A DNA stretch of 64,000 nt, taken from the NCBI RefSeq assembly GCF_027853245.1, contig NZ_JAPTZM010000008.1, one strand, 5' to 3'. The stretch's first letter is position 1; each line of letters begins with the position of its first letter. The stretch is from Atlantibacter subterraneus. Its GTDB lineage: Bacteria > Pseudomonadota > Gammaproteobacteria > Enterobacterales > Enterobacteriaceae. The notes beneath the pieces were generated by a model that worked only from the letters and a program-made list of their open reading frames with translations, ran no database searches and was not told the DNA's origin. The position numbers were made by a program, and so were the translations under genes. Shown here piece by piece: positions 43,707 to 52,640 of this stretch.

Positions 43707-46133
43707 TTACTCACTATCATAATCCTGCGGATTCAGGCGCTTATGCGCGCGTCTTTTCAGTAATGCGTACAGACTTAAACCAATCACGGTAGCGAACAGC
43801 AGCCCGACGATGGCCAGCAGCGCCGAATGCTGGTTGGCGTACCACACCACCATCATGTACCAGGGCATCTGCCCGCTGGGGAACTGCTGGCCGACGCGGA
43901 AACTGCGCACGCCGTTTTCATCGGTAATGATGGACACGTCGCCGCGAATACCGGCGTTGATGCGCGCCGAGTTCAGGTCGGTATACAGACGGGACAGCTG
44001 ATCGCCATTGCTGCCGATCGCCATCACCACCAGCCGCGACGGGTTCCACTGGGAGCGGAAGCTCACGAACCCACGCCAGGCTTCGTTAGACGAGAAGTAG
44101 CGGTCGGCATCAACGCCCGATGCGGTCCAGTCGCCTTCAAGATAACGTTGGGCGGTTTGCCACATCGTCGGTTCGCGCACCCCAAAGGTATGTTCATTGG
44201 CGGTAAACGGCGACTGGGCCAGCAGGGCGCGGTTGAACGCGTTCTGGTCGAGAGTAGAAACCGCCAGCACGTCGCTTTGGTTCAGGAACGCCAGGTTGGC
44301 ACCGCCGGAGGGCAGGCCGAACATCACGCGGTTATGGTACAGCGCGGTGCCGGTGGCGATACCGGAGCGGGCAGCCAGATCCAGCAAGGTACCGACTTCG
44401 CTGTCCGCCGGGGTTTCTGGTAGCAGCAGCACGGTTTGCGAGAAATCCGCCAGCCGGGTAAACGGGAAGGACGCGCCCACAAAGTAGGAGAGATTCGGCA
44501 GCAGCGAGAAGTGGCGCGTTTTGCTCAAATCAATCCAGGAATCTTCATCGATACGGCTCTTGATGTTGTTGTTCAGCAGCACGCTACAGGGCGCGGCCTC
44601 TTTGGTTTCGATATTGAAATAGAGCGACAGCTGGTTATCACCGTAAATCAGGTACGGCTCCAGCGGCACCCGGGCGCTCTCCTGGCGCGCGTCGCCGCCC
44701 AGCTTGTGCCACAGCATCTCCAGCAGCCCCTGCTTGTTCACCGGCAGATTGCGTAAGAAGGTGCCGTTAAAGGTCATGGAGAGGTAGGAGCGCTGATCGT
44801 CAATCCAGCTTTCCGACGGGAAGCGGTAGCCGATTTTCATCGGAATGGTTTCGCCGTCCCACAGGAACAGATCAGGCGCGGCGCGGAACGCCACGCGCAA
44901 CGGCTCATGCCAGATCCCGGAGACCGTCAGGCTTTGATCCTGGCGCATCAGCTCCACCAGGCGCACCGGACGATCGGTAGGGATCCAGCGCGGCGCGTCG
45001 TAGGGTTTACTGCGAGGGATAGTCTGGATGTCTACCGGCATAAACGGCGACTGCACTTTAAAATCGCCACGGGTTAAGCGCGATGCCGCCGCACGCAGTT
45101 GCTGGTCGTTATTACCGATAACCAGCAGCAGCTTGTACACCGGGTTGCCGGGGTTATCGACGATTTGCAGGATCGGCGTATTGGTTTCCGGCAGGGTCAG
45201 GCCGCCGATGGTGTCGCCGGGTTTGCCGAACAGGATGCCGTTTTTCTCCGGCAGTTTGTCACGCATCGCGTCGAAATTAATACCGCGATAGTCGGCCTGG
45301 ATGCCCAGCCACGAGGCGACAATCGCCGCCGCGCTCACCTGTTCCGGCAGCAATTTCGCCGGGAATGCGAAGGCGAGGGTGGTCGGCGTCATTTGCATCG
45401 AATCAAAGAACGGACGCGGGAAATGGCTGAGATCCGCGCCGATATTCAGCTGCTGGCCTTCCAGATCCAGCCGGGTGTCCGGCATGATCGTCACCTGATA
45501 TTTATCAGAGAGATCGCGCAGGCACAGCAGGGCGTCGCCGTCGTTGATCTTAAAGCTGATGTTGTTGCTGGATACCACCAGCGCCGCCGGGATCTCCAGT
45601 TGATAGTTCGAGACGTTGCTGTCCGAGGTGCCGAGCGGCACGGTGCCTAGCGGCTGGCCGTTCATCATCAGTTGCAGAGTGGCGTTACGCGCCGCCATAT
45701 CCGGGGAGATTTTCAGGTTCAGGTTTAACTGTGCGCTGGTAATCACCTGGTCGGAGGGCAGGGTAAAGTTGATGCCCGCCTGTAGCTGGCCGCCGCTGAG
45801 GATCACGCCCTGCGGCTGGCCCATCTGCGCCACCGTTACGCTGACTGCGTTGCCGGGAATAAGCTGCGGCGCGGCGGGCGCGCTATCGGTAGCCTGAGTT
45901 GGCGGCGGCAAATCCAGCGGGATCGCCGGAACCGGCGCTGATTCTGACGTATCGGTTTGCGGCGCGGCCCCTTCCGGAGAGAGCGTCACGGGCATGTCTG
46001 ACGGCGCAGCGGCGTCAGTGGCGGGTGCGGTGAACTCAGGCGCGCCCGGCTGCGGCTCCTGCGCCGGTACGGTCCTTGTCATTACGCATAACGCCAGCAA
46101 AACCTGGCAGGCTTTGAAGGTCATCCTTTTCAT
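43707..46133 (-). CDS. bcsB: Cellulose synthase regulatory subunit BcsB
   Basis: An 808-residue periplasmic protein anchored by a C-terminal membrane helix (SALLAIVGLLFATVIGLSLYALL, near residue 780). It forms the periplasmic cap of the BcsA synthase and guides the glucan. A signal peptide (FKACQVLLALCVMTRTVPAQ) is followed by a low-complexity Pro/Ala-rich linker of about 70 residues, then the alternating carbohydrate-binding and flavodoxin-like domains (ILSGGQLQAGINFTLPSDQVITSAQL; YRGINFDAMRDKLPEKNGILFG). The start overlaps the bcsA stop as ATGA. Confidence 0.95.
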   Translation of the reverse strand: MKRMTFKACQVLLALCVMTRTVPAQEPQPGAPEFTAPATDAAAPSDMPVTLSPEGAAPQTDTSESAPVPAIPLDLPPPTQATDSAPAAPQLIPGNAVSVTVAQMGQPQGVILSGGQLQAGINFTLPSDQVITSAQLNLNLKISPDMAARNATLQLMMNGQPLGTVPLGTSDSNVSNYQLEIPAALVVSSNNISFKINDGDALLCLRDLSDKYQVTIMPDTRLDLEGQQLNIGADLSHFPRPFFDSMQMTPTTLAFAFPAKLLPEQVSAAAIVASWLGIQADYRGINFDAMRDKLPEKNGILFGKPGDTIGGLTLPETNTPILQIVDNPGNPVYKLLLVIGNNDQQLRAAASRLTRGDFKVQSPFMPVDIQTIPRSKPYDAPRWIPTDRPVRLVELMRQDQSLTVSGIWHEPLRVAFRAAPDLFLWDGETIPMKIGYRFPSESWIDDQRSYLSMTFNGTFLRNLPVNKQGLLEMLWHKLGGDARQESARVPLEPYLIYGDNQLSLYFNIETKEAAPCSVLLNNNIKSRIDEDSWIDLSKTRHFSLLPNLSYFVGASFPFTRLADFSQTVLLLPETPADSEVGTLLDLAARSGIATGTALYHNRVMFGLPSGGANLAFLNQSDVLAVSTLDQNAFNRALLAQSPFTANEHTFGVREPTMWQTAQRYLEGDWTASGVDADRYFSSNEAWRGFVSFRSQWNPSRLVVMAIGSNGDQLSRLYTDLNSARINAGIRGDVSIITDENGVRSFRVGQQFPSGQMPWYMMVVWYANQHSALLAIVGLLFATVIGLSLYALLKRRAHKRLNPQDYDSE

Positions 46134-48244
46134 GCAGCGGTGTCCTCGGCTTTGAGACGGCGCGCCTCTTCCTCACGCAGGCGGCGGTTTTCACGGCGTG
46201 ATGTCCAGGTCAGCCAGAACAGATCGAACACGCTGCGGATAATGATTAACAGCGAGCGGAACGGGTTATCCTGCGGCTTCGGCGGGCGGATCCACGCGTC
46301 GGCGCGCGCCAGCACCACGCGCACCAGTTCGCGGCGGCGGGACAGCGGAATATCTTCGAACATCAGGCGGATAAACTCGTCATCGGAGCCGATCACGCTA
46401 ACCGGAATGCTGATGGAGCCGGACTGAAGCTGTAGCTCGATCTCTTCAATCTCATCGCTGAGATGGCGGTTATCCGGCACCACGATGCGGCAACCGCCCA
46501 TCGACAAGTCCTGGGTGTGGGTGCGCGACGAAATCCCGCTGGCATAGTGAATAATGACCGGTACGTCGACGTCGATACGGATGGTTTTACGGGTCTGGCG
46601 GGTTTCCCGCGCCACGGCAATCGCCGCCAGCAGGAACACCAGGCTGTAAATACCCCATCCCACGTTCAGGGCGATAACCTTCGGGTCCACGGCAAAATAG
46701 TCGTGGGCAAATGCCCTGACCAGGCCCGCGATAATCCCGATGGCCAGCAGAATGGCGACAATCAGATGCGGACGCACCACGCTGAAATCGAAATAGCCGA
46801 TATTAAGCAGGCCGCCTTTGTCGGTAACGTTGAATTTGCCGCGTTTCGGGAAAATCATAGTGATCGCCGTCGGCAGGATCAGGTGGAACGCCAGCACGAT
46901 ATCGTAGATCTCGCCCCAGAAACTGTAGCGATAGCGCCCGTTCATCCGCGAGTTGAGGTAGATGGTCAACAGCAGGTGCGGCAAGGCATAGGCGAAAATC
47001 AGCCCCGCTGATGAGTGGATGATATTCAGGTTAAACAGCAAGTAGGCCAGTGGCGCGGTTAAGAACGCCACGCGGGGCAGGGCGAACTGGAAATAGAGCA
47101 TGGCGCTCAGATAGCAGCAGCGCTGCTGCCAGGTCAGCCCGCGGCCAAACAGCGGGTTATCCATACGGAATATCTGCGTCATACCGCGCGCCCAGCGGGT
47201 ACGCTGGATCACGTGCAGTACCAGACGCTCTGTCGCCAGGCCCGCCGCCAGCGGGATCGCCAGGAACGCCGATTTCCAGCCAAGACGCTGCATTTTCAGC
47301 GCGGTGTGGGCGTCTTCGGTCACGGTTTCTACCGCAAAGCCGCCGATCTCTTCCAGCGCCGAGCGGCGGATCACCGCGCACGAGCCGCAGAAGAAGGTGG
47401 CGTTCCAGTTATCGTTGCCCTGCTGGATTGGGCCGTAGAACAGCGAGCCTTCGTTAGGGATATTTTTGCCCAGCGACAGGTTACGTTCGAACGGATCGGG
47501 AGAGTAGAAGTAGTGCGGCGTTTGCAGCAGCGCCAGTTTCGGATCCTGAAGGAAGCTGCCCACCGTAGCCTGCAAAAAGATGCGCGTGGCGACGTGGTCG
47601 CAGTCGAATACGCAAATCAGTTCGCCTTTGGTGAGCTTCAGGGCGTGGTTAAGGTTGCCCGCTTTGGCATGGGAGTTATCGTTACGGGTGATATAACCCA
47701 CGCCGACATCGGCGGCGAACACCGCAAACTCCCGGCGCTTGCCGTCGTCCAGCAGGTAAATGTTGAGCTTATCACGTGGATAATCAATGCACTGCGCCGC
47801 CAGCACCGTATCGCGCACCACTTCCAGACTTTCGTTATAGGACGGGATATAAATATCTACCGTCGGCCATGTCGAAACGTCATCCGGCAGTGGAACAATT
47901 CCCCTTTTTAGCGGGAATACAGTTTGCAAATAGGTGAGTAATAAGATGACCCAGATATACAGTTCCGCCAGAAATAACCCGATGCCGAGTATGGCTTCAA
48001 TCTCGGAATTAAAGTGCAGGGTTTGAGTAGCGCGGAAATAAATATATCGCGTCGACATCAGCGCGGAAACCACCATCATCACCACAGAAATGCTGTGCTT
48101 TTTGCTGAACCCTAATAAAAAAAGAATACCAATGCTGACCAGACCGAAAATATATTGTTTCTGGCTATCCATCGGCGTAATGATGATCAGCACCGCTACT
48201 GGCGCAAGCACCAACAGCAGTAAATAAAACAGGACCTTCTTCAT
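46130..48244 (-). CDS. bcsA: Cellulose synthase catalytic subunit BcsA (UDP-forming)
   Basis: A 704-residue processive family 2 glycosyltransferase that polymerises UDP-glucose and extrudes the chain. Catalytic motifs are IPSYNESLEVV, LLDDGKRREF, VFDCDHVA (DxD-type), TEDAHTALK (TED) and QRTRWARG (QxxRW). Multiple membrane helices flank the catalytic domain. The C-terminal PilZ domain has RQTRKTIRID (RxxxR) and DLSMGG, so cyclic di-GMP activation is expected. It is shorter than E. coli BcsA (872) and close to type I enzymes. Confidence 0.97.
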   Translation of the reverse strand: MKKVLFYLLLLVLAPVAVLIIITPMDSQKQYIFGLVSIGILFLLGFSKKHSISVVMMVVSALMSTRYIYFRATQTLHFNSEIEAILGIGLFLAELYIWVILLLTYLQTVFPLKRGIVPLPDDVSTWPTVDIYIPSYNESLEVVRDTVLAAQCIDYPRDKLNIYLLDDGKRREFAVFAADVGVGYITRNDNSHAKAGNLNHALKLTKGELICVFDCDHVATRIFLQATVGSFLQDPKLALLQTPHYFYSPDPFERNLSLGKNIPNEGSLFYGPIQQGNDNWNATFFCGSCAVIRRSALEEIGGFAVETVTEDAHTALKMQRLGWKSAFLAIPLAAGLATERLVLHVIQRTRWARGMTQIFRMDNPLFGRGLTWQQRCCYLSAMLYFQFALPRVAFLTAPLAYLLFNLNIIHSSAGLIFAYALPHLLLTIYLNSRMNGRYRYSFWGEIYDIVLAFHLILPTAITMIFPKRGKFNVTDKGGLLNIGYFDFSVVRPHLIVAILLAIGIIAGLVRAFAHDYFAVDPKVIALNVGWGIYSLVFLLAAIAVARETRQTRKTIRIDVDVPVIIHYASGISSRTHTQDLSMGGCRIVVPDNRHLSDEIEEIELQLQSGSISIPVSVIGSDDEFIRLMFEDIPLSRRRELVRVVLARADAWIRPPKPQDNPFRSLLIIIRSVFDLFWLTWTSRRENRRLREEEARRLKAEDTAA

Positions 48245-48262
48245 AGGCCTTCCTGGTAATCG

Positions 48263-49066
48263 TCAGAAATGTGATGTTTTTAGAGTGGCGTGAACCGCAC
48301 CGTCGCCAATATTTATGCCGAGCAGGCCTGCCACTCTTTTACTGATTAATTCGATATCGAATGCCGCGGCGGAAGCCGGGCTGAAATCAAAGATGGATTG
48401 CTGCGAAGCGTTGGCTTCCGAAACGCTCTCATCACGATTAATAATGCCAATAAGCTGTTCGCCCAGACGCTGCTGTAAAAAGGCGGTGACGTCGCGGCTG
48501 ATATTGCGGCGGTTATCGCTCTGATTCAGTACGAAGTAATAGCCCTGTTTGTGGTTCAGCGGCTCGCCGATCAGACGATGATTTTCAATATGCGGCAGCA
48601 GCGACAGGGAGGCGGTATCCGCCAGCAGCGTCACCAGGTGCAGATCCGCGAGGCGGGACATCGCCTTCAGCGCCGGGCTGGGGCCTGGCGGGAAATCGGC
48701 AATAATCACCAGACCGGGATAATTCAGCAGCGTGCTTAAGCCGCGCATCAAAAAATGCGGGTCGCTGGTGAGGTGCTGTTCAAAGGTCATGCGTTGATCT
48801 TCGGTCACGTCACCATAGGGCAGCAGAAACACGTTGCCGCCTGCGGTCAGCACAAACTGGCTCCAGTCGGCGGATTCACCCGCCTTCGCCACGTAGCCGC
48901 GCCCGTCGGAGAGCGGCACGCCAAAATGCAAGCGCAGGGCGTTTTGCACGTCGAAATCAATCGCCAGGACTTTACTGCCCGAGCGAGCCAGCGCATACGC
49001 CAGGTTGGCCGTAACGGTTGTTTTTCCTACACCGCCTTTAGGCGAACAAACACAAACTAACGGCAT
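48263..49066 (-). CDS. bcsQ: Cellulose biosynthesis ParA/MinD-like protein BcsQ
   Basis: A 267-residue SIMIBI-class ATPase with the deviant Walker A motif SPKGGVGKTTVTANLAYALA (lysines K10 and K15) and LAIDFDVQNALRLHFG. In E. coli BcsQ localises cellulose synthesis to the cell pole and binds BcsR. It lies 18 bases upstream of bcsA and overlaps bcsO by 10 bases. No frameshift or stop is seen, unlike the disrupted bcsQ of some E. coli K-12 lines. Confidence 0.94.
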   Translation of the reverse strand: MPLVCVCSPKGGVGKTTVTANLAYALARSGSKVLAIDFDVQNALRLHFGVPLSDGRGYVAKAGESADWSQFVLTAGGNVFLLPYGDVTEDQRMTFEQHLTSDPHFLMRGLSTLLNYPGLVIIADFPPGPSPALKAMSRLADLHLVTLLADTASLSLLPHIENHRLIGEPLNHKQGYYFVLNQSDNRRNISRDVTAFLQQRLGEQLIGIINRDESVSEANASQQSIFDFSPASAAAFDIELISKRVAGLLGINIGDGAVHATLKTSHF

Positions 49067-49617
49067 GACGCGATCGTCTCCAGCAACGTTTGTAAGGGGA
49101 TATCTTTCGCGTTTTGCCCGGTCGGTGTGGTGCCTTTAGTGGCAAACAACTGGTCAAATCGCACGGGTTGAGTCTGCCCGGACGCAGAGGCATCAACCGG
49201 TGCGGCAGGGGATGATAAAACAGGTTGAACAGGCGCGGCGGCGGATGACGGCGGCGGCACCTGAGAAAGCAGCGGCGGCTGCGCAGGTGTTTGACGAACA
49301 TCAGCCTGCTGGGGCGCAAGGCTGCCAAAAATGGAGGAAGCCGCTGCGGCGGGTTTAGGCTCTGTTTGCGCAGGTTTAGTCAGACTGGCTTCAAAGGTAT
49401 GGGCATCGACGGCCTGAGGAACCGGGGCAGAGACGCTGCCGCCTTGCGCGAGCAACGTTTGCTCATCACCTTCAGACGCCAACTGTTTAATGATGGCCCA
49501 GTTACCGCTGCTGTGCTGCTGGCTTTGCGCCGACATATCCTTGAAATCAATAGCGCCAGTGCGTGTCTTATCCTTGAAACGCTGCAAATCATCATAATTT
49601 TTCATAACGAGACTCAT
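49057..49617 (-). CDS. bcsO: Proline-rich cellulose biosynthesis protein BcsO
   Basis: A 186-residue protein, first in the bcs operon. Residues 7-30 (YDDLQRFKDKTRTGAIDF) form a short conserved motif shared with BcsR-type proteins. From about residue 60 to 155 the chain is Ala/Pro/Gln-rich and probably disordered (PAQPPLLSQVPPPSSAAAP). A final conserved segment reads DIPLQTLLETIASC. Proline-rich BcsO proteins have been described in bcs operons of related enterobacteria, with no settled function. Its end overlaps the bcsQ start by 10 bases. An alternative start four codons in (49605) is possible. Confidence 0.78.
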   Translation of the reverse strand: MSLVMKNYDDLQRFKDKTRTGAIDFKDMSAQSQQHSSGNWAIIKQLASEGDEQTLLAQGGSVSAPVPQAVDAHTFEASLTKPAQTEPKPAAAASSIFGSLAPQQADVRQTPAQPPLLSQVPPPSSAAAPVQPVLSSPAAPVDASASGQTQPVRFDQLFATKGTTPTGQNAKDIPLQTLLETIASCR

Positions 49618-50186
49618 GATTTACAAGTAATTATTTCTTCTTCCACGCACGTTGGAAGCATAACGGTTCATTCAGACAATAAGCCAAAGGTCGTAATTCA
49701 TCAAATATCCCGGCTTCGCTGACGATTATTTGATATTTCCGATTTTTAATAGTCGCATAGGTTATTATTTTCCTTCACATCTATTACCCGTCGACACGAC
49801 ATAATATATCGGTTTTTACGTGTATTCCTCGACGATTTTAACGCGACGGCAGTGATTTGTCTGACTGGATAGTGTGTCAAAAAGTGGAAATGTTGATTCC
49901 GCAATAATTGAAAAGGATGATTTTGAAAATGAGTTTAGTCGATCTCAGCAAGATCATGGGGTAACCAGACAGGGTTTATTACGTTAAAAGAGGCAATTCA
50001 CATTAGCGTCTATGAACAGACAGATCGAATGGCTTAATAATAGTAAGGCTTTGATGCCATTTACTGATATCAATGTGCTTTTGACGTAAATTTCTAATCA
50101 TCGGCGTTTTAGGTTGGCAGCGTCTGAGCAGAGTCGTTAACCTGAAACTCAGTAATATGCAATTTTTAAACATGAAGAGTATCGAT
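49618..50186. other. Divergent regulatory region between the bcs operon and dapB
   Basis: This gap of 569 bases is AT-rich and must hold the leftward bcs promoter and the rightward dapB promoter. Two inverted repeats are visible on the bcs side: CTTCCA-N7-TGGAAG (49640-49658) and ATCAAATA-N19-TATTTGAT (49700-49734). I see no convincing ORF, tRNA or repeat family. Promoter hexamers were not assigned with confidence. Confidence 0.6.
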
Positions 50187-51008
50187 ATGCATGATGCACA
50201 GGTTCGCGTAGCCATCGCAGGAGCGGGTGGCCGTATGGGACGGCAGCTGATTCAGGCGGCGCTGCAAATGGAAGGAGTGGCGCTTGGCGCAGCGCTGGAG
50301 CGTGAAGGTTCTTCGCTGGTGGGTAGCGATGCCGGAGAGCTGGCAGGCGTAGGCACCACCGGCGTGCGGATCCAGACCAGCCTTGAAGCGGTAGTGAATG
50401 ATTTCGATGTATTTATCGATTTCACCCGTCCGGAAGGGACGTTGCAGCATCTGGCATTTTGCCGCACCCATCATAAAGGCATGGTGATTGGCACTACCGG
50501 CTTTGATGATGCGGGCAAGCAGGCGATTCGCGACGCTAGTGCGGATATCGGCATTGTCTTTGCAGCTAACTTCAGCGTGGGCGTAAACGTGATGCTGAAG
50601 CTGCTGGAAAAAGCGGCCAAAGTGATGGGCAACTATACCGACATCGAGATTATCGAAGCGCATCACCGTCATAAAGTGGACGCGCCCTCCGGTACCGCAC
50701 TGGCAATGGGTGAAGCCATTGCAGATGCGTTAAATAAGGATCTCAAGGACTGCGCGGTGTACACGCGGGAAGGCCATACCGGCGAACGTCAGCCTGGCAC
50801 GATCGGTTTTGCCACCGTGCGCGCTGGCGACATTATCGGTGAGCATACGGCGATGTTTGCCGATATCGGTGAGCGCGTGGAGATTACCCACAAGGCTTCC
50901 AGCCGCATGACATTTGCTAATGGCGCGATTCGCTCTGCAATTTGGGTTAACGCCGAGAAAAACGGTCTCTTCGACATGCGAGACGTGCTGGATTTAAATA
51001 ATTTATAA
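50187..51008 (+). CDS. dapB: 4-hydroxy-tetrahydrodipicolinate reductase
   Basis: DapB catalyses the NAD(P)H-dependent second committed step of lysine and diaminopimelate synthesis. The frame opens at 50157, but the ATG at 50187 (MHDAQVRVAIAGAGGRMGRQ) gives 273 residues, equal to E. coli DapB. The nucleotide motif GAGGRMGRQ is at residues 12-20, and the catalytic segment EIIEAHHRHKVDAPSGTAL is near residue 155. E. coli has rihC directly upstream; here 21 kb of accessory genes are inserted. Confidence 0.97.
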   Translation: MHDAQVRVAIAGAGGRMGRQLIQAALQMEGVALGAALEREGSSLVGSDAGELAGVGTTGVRIQTSLEAVVNDFDVFIDFTRPEGTLQHLAFCRTHHKGMVIGTTGFDDAGKQAIRDASADIGIVFAANFSVGVNVMLKLLEKAAKVMGNYTDIEIIEAHHRHKVDAPSGTALAMGEAIADALNKDLKDCAVYTREGHTGERQPGTIGFATVRAGDIIGEHTAMFADIGERVEITHKASSRMTFANGAIRSAIWVNAEKNGLFDMRDVLDLNNL

Positions 51009-51059
51009 CTATTTTTACCCATCGTGATGTGGTTATTGCAATCTTAGTGCATTGATTGA

Positions 51060-51089
51060 AAGGGTGATATTTTATCACCCTTAATTTTT
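51060..51089 (+). terminator. Terminator of dapB
   Basis: A 10-bp stem, AAGGGTGATA (51060-51069) and TATCACCCTT (51073-51082), with a 3-base loop is followed by AATTTTTA, about 50 bases after the dapB stop. Confidence 0.82.
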
Positions 51090-51408
51090 ATGTTTTTTTA
51101 AGGTGTTTGGGTTTTTTTTCTTACATAACGCCTGTAATTATACGTTATCCAGGGTTTTGATGTTATTTTATTGTAAATTTTGACCATCTGGTCCACTTTT
51201 TAATAGCGTCAGAGACAGATTTAACATTTAATAAGCCTGTTAATCGGTTTCGTCGTCAGGTTTGATCGGTTTTTTAGCGCTTATCTCCCTTTTTACCTCT
51301 GTGGTTGACAAAATTAACTGAAAAATCCCGTTTTCAGGGTAGACTTTTGCCCATCCTCTCCTTAGAATGCCGCCGTTTGCCAAAAATTCACCGGGCAAGC
51401 GTATTTGC

Positions 51409-51443
51409 GTTGATTCATTCACACCAAATGAATTAATATGCAG
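51409..51443 (+). promoter_or_regulatory. Arginine-box-like pair at the carAB P2 promoter
   Basis: GTTGATTCATTCACA (51409-51423) and AATGAATTAATATGCAG (51427-51443) resemble ArgR half-site pairs (consensus TGAAT and ATTCA) and sit 33-67 bases before the carA TTG. This is where E. coli has the ArgR-repressed P2 promoter. The match is partial and judged by eye. Confidence 0.5.
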
Positions 51444-51475
51444 ATAAATTGACTGTTTATTCCCTGGAGGACGTT

Positions 51476-52624
51476 TTGATTAAGTCAGCGCTGTTGGTTC
51501 TGGAAGACGGAACCCAATTCTACGGTCGGGCCATAGGGGCATCAGGTACGGCAGTAGGGGAAGTCGTTTTCAATACTTCAATGACCGGTTATCAAGAAAT
51601 CCTCACTGATCCTTCCTACTCCCGCCAGATTGTCACTCTCACTTATCCCCATATTGGTAATGTCGGTACTAACCCGGCAGACGAAGAATCCTCCCAGGTA
51701 CATGCGCAAGGCCTCGTCATTCGTGACCTGCCGCTGATTGCCAGCAACTTCCGCAATACCGAAGACCTCTCTTCTTACCTCAAGCGCCATAACATCGTGG
51801 CCATCGCTGATGTGGATACCCGCAAACTGACTCGCCTGCTGAGCGAGAAAGGCGCGCAGAACGGCTGCATTATTGCCGGTGACAATCTGGATGCCGCCCT
51901 GGCGCTGGAGAAGGCTAAAAACTTCCCGGGCCTGAACGGGATGGACCTGGCGAAAGAAGTCACGACCAGCGAACCTTACCGCTGGACCCAGGGAAGCTGG
52001 GAACTGAAAAACGGTTTGCCGGAAGCGAAAACCGACGAGGAACTGCCGTTCCACGTGGTGGCTTACGATTACGGCGTCAAGCGCAACATCCTGCGTATGC
52101 TGGTGGATCGCGGCTGCCGCCTGACGGTGGTTCCGGCGCAGACGCCAGCGGCTGAAGTACTAAAGATGAATCCGGATGGGATTTTCCTCTCCAACGGCCC
52201 TGGCGACCCGGCACCGTGCGACTACGCCATCGACGCGATTAAAACCTTCCTGGACACCGACATTCCGGTATTCGGCATCTGTCTCGGCCACCAGCTGCTG
52301 GCGCTGGCCAGCGGTGCCAAAACCGTGAAGATGAAGTTCGGCCACCACGGCGGCAACCACCCGGTGAAAAACGTAGAAAACAATACCGTGCTGATTACTG
52401 CGCAGAACCACGGCTTTGCGGTAGATGAAGCCACGCTACCTGCCAACCTGCGTGTGACCCATAAATCTCTGTTCGATGGCACGCTTCAGGGCATCCATCG
52501 CACGGATAAAGCGGCATTCAGCTTCCAGGGCCACCCGGAAGCCAGCCCCGGCCCGCACGACGCCGCGCCGCTGTTTGACCATTTTATTGCGTTAATTGAG
52601 CAGTACCGTAAGAACGCCAAATAA
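51476..52624 (+). CDS. carA: Carbamoyl phosphate synthase small subunit
   Basis: CarA hydrolyses glutamine and channels ammonia to CarB for carbamoyl phosphate synthesis, which feeds arginine and pyrimidines. A TTG start at 51476, with GGAGG seven bases upstream, gives 382 residues beginning MIKSALLVLEDGTQF, exactly as E. coli CarA, which also uses TTG. The nucleophilic cysteine is in FGICLGHQLLALA, and the triad His/Glu is in FQGHPEASPGPHD. carB follows after 16 bases. The upstream GTG frame is part of the leader. Confidence 0.98.
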   Translation: MIKSALLVLEDGTQFYGRAIGASGTAVGEVVFNTSMTGYQEILTDPSYSRQIVTLTYPHIGNVGTNPADEESSQVHAQGLVIRDLPLIASNFRNTEDLSSYLKRHNIVAIADVDTRKLTRLLSEKGAQNGCIIAGDNLDAALALEKAKNFPGLNGMDLAKEVTTSEPYRWTQGSWELKNGLPEAKTDEELPFHVVAYDYGVKRNILRMLVDRGCRLTVVPAQTPAAEVLKMNPDGIFLSNGPGDPAPCDYAIDAIKTFLDTDIPVFGICLGHQLLALASGAKTVKMKFGHHGGNHPVKNVENNTVLITAQNHGFAVDEATLPANLRVTHKSLFDGTLQGIHRTDKAAFSFQGHPEASPGPHDAAPLFDHFIALIEQYRKNAK

Positions 52625-52640
52625 TCAGGAGAAAAGAGCC

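Larger units (their letters stand above)
51009..51475 (+). other. carAB control region
   Basis: A gap of 467 bases that is AT-rich. Its first part holds the dapB terminator and its last 180 bases correspond to the E. coli carAB promoters P1 (pyrimidine-controlled) and P2 (arginine-controlled). Arginine-box-like sequences are listed separately. TTGACA at 51305-51310 is a possible -35 element, but no well-spaced -10 was found for it. No coding function is supported. Confidence 0.6.

Noticed and set aside
51240..51422. 60-codon frame on the minus strand in the carA upstream gap
   Set aside because: It overlaps the expected carAB promoters, lacks a ribosome binding site and resembles no known protein.
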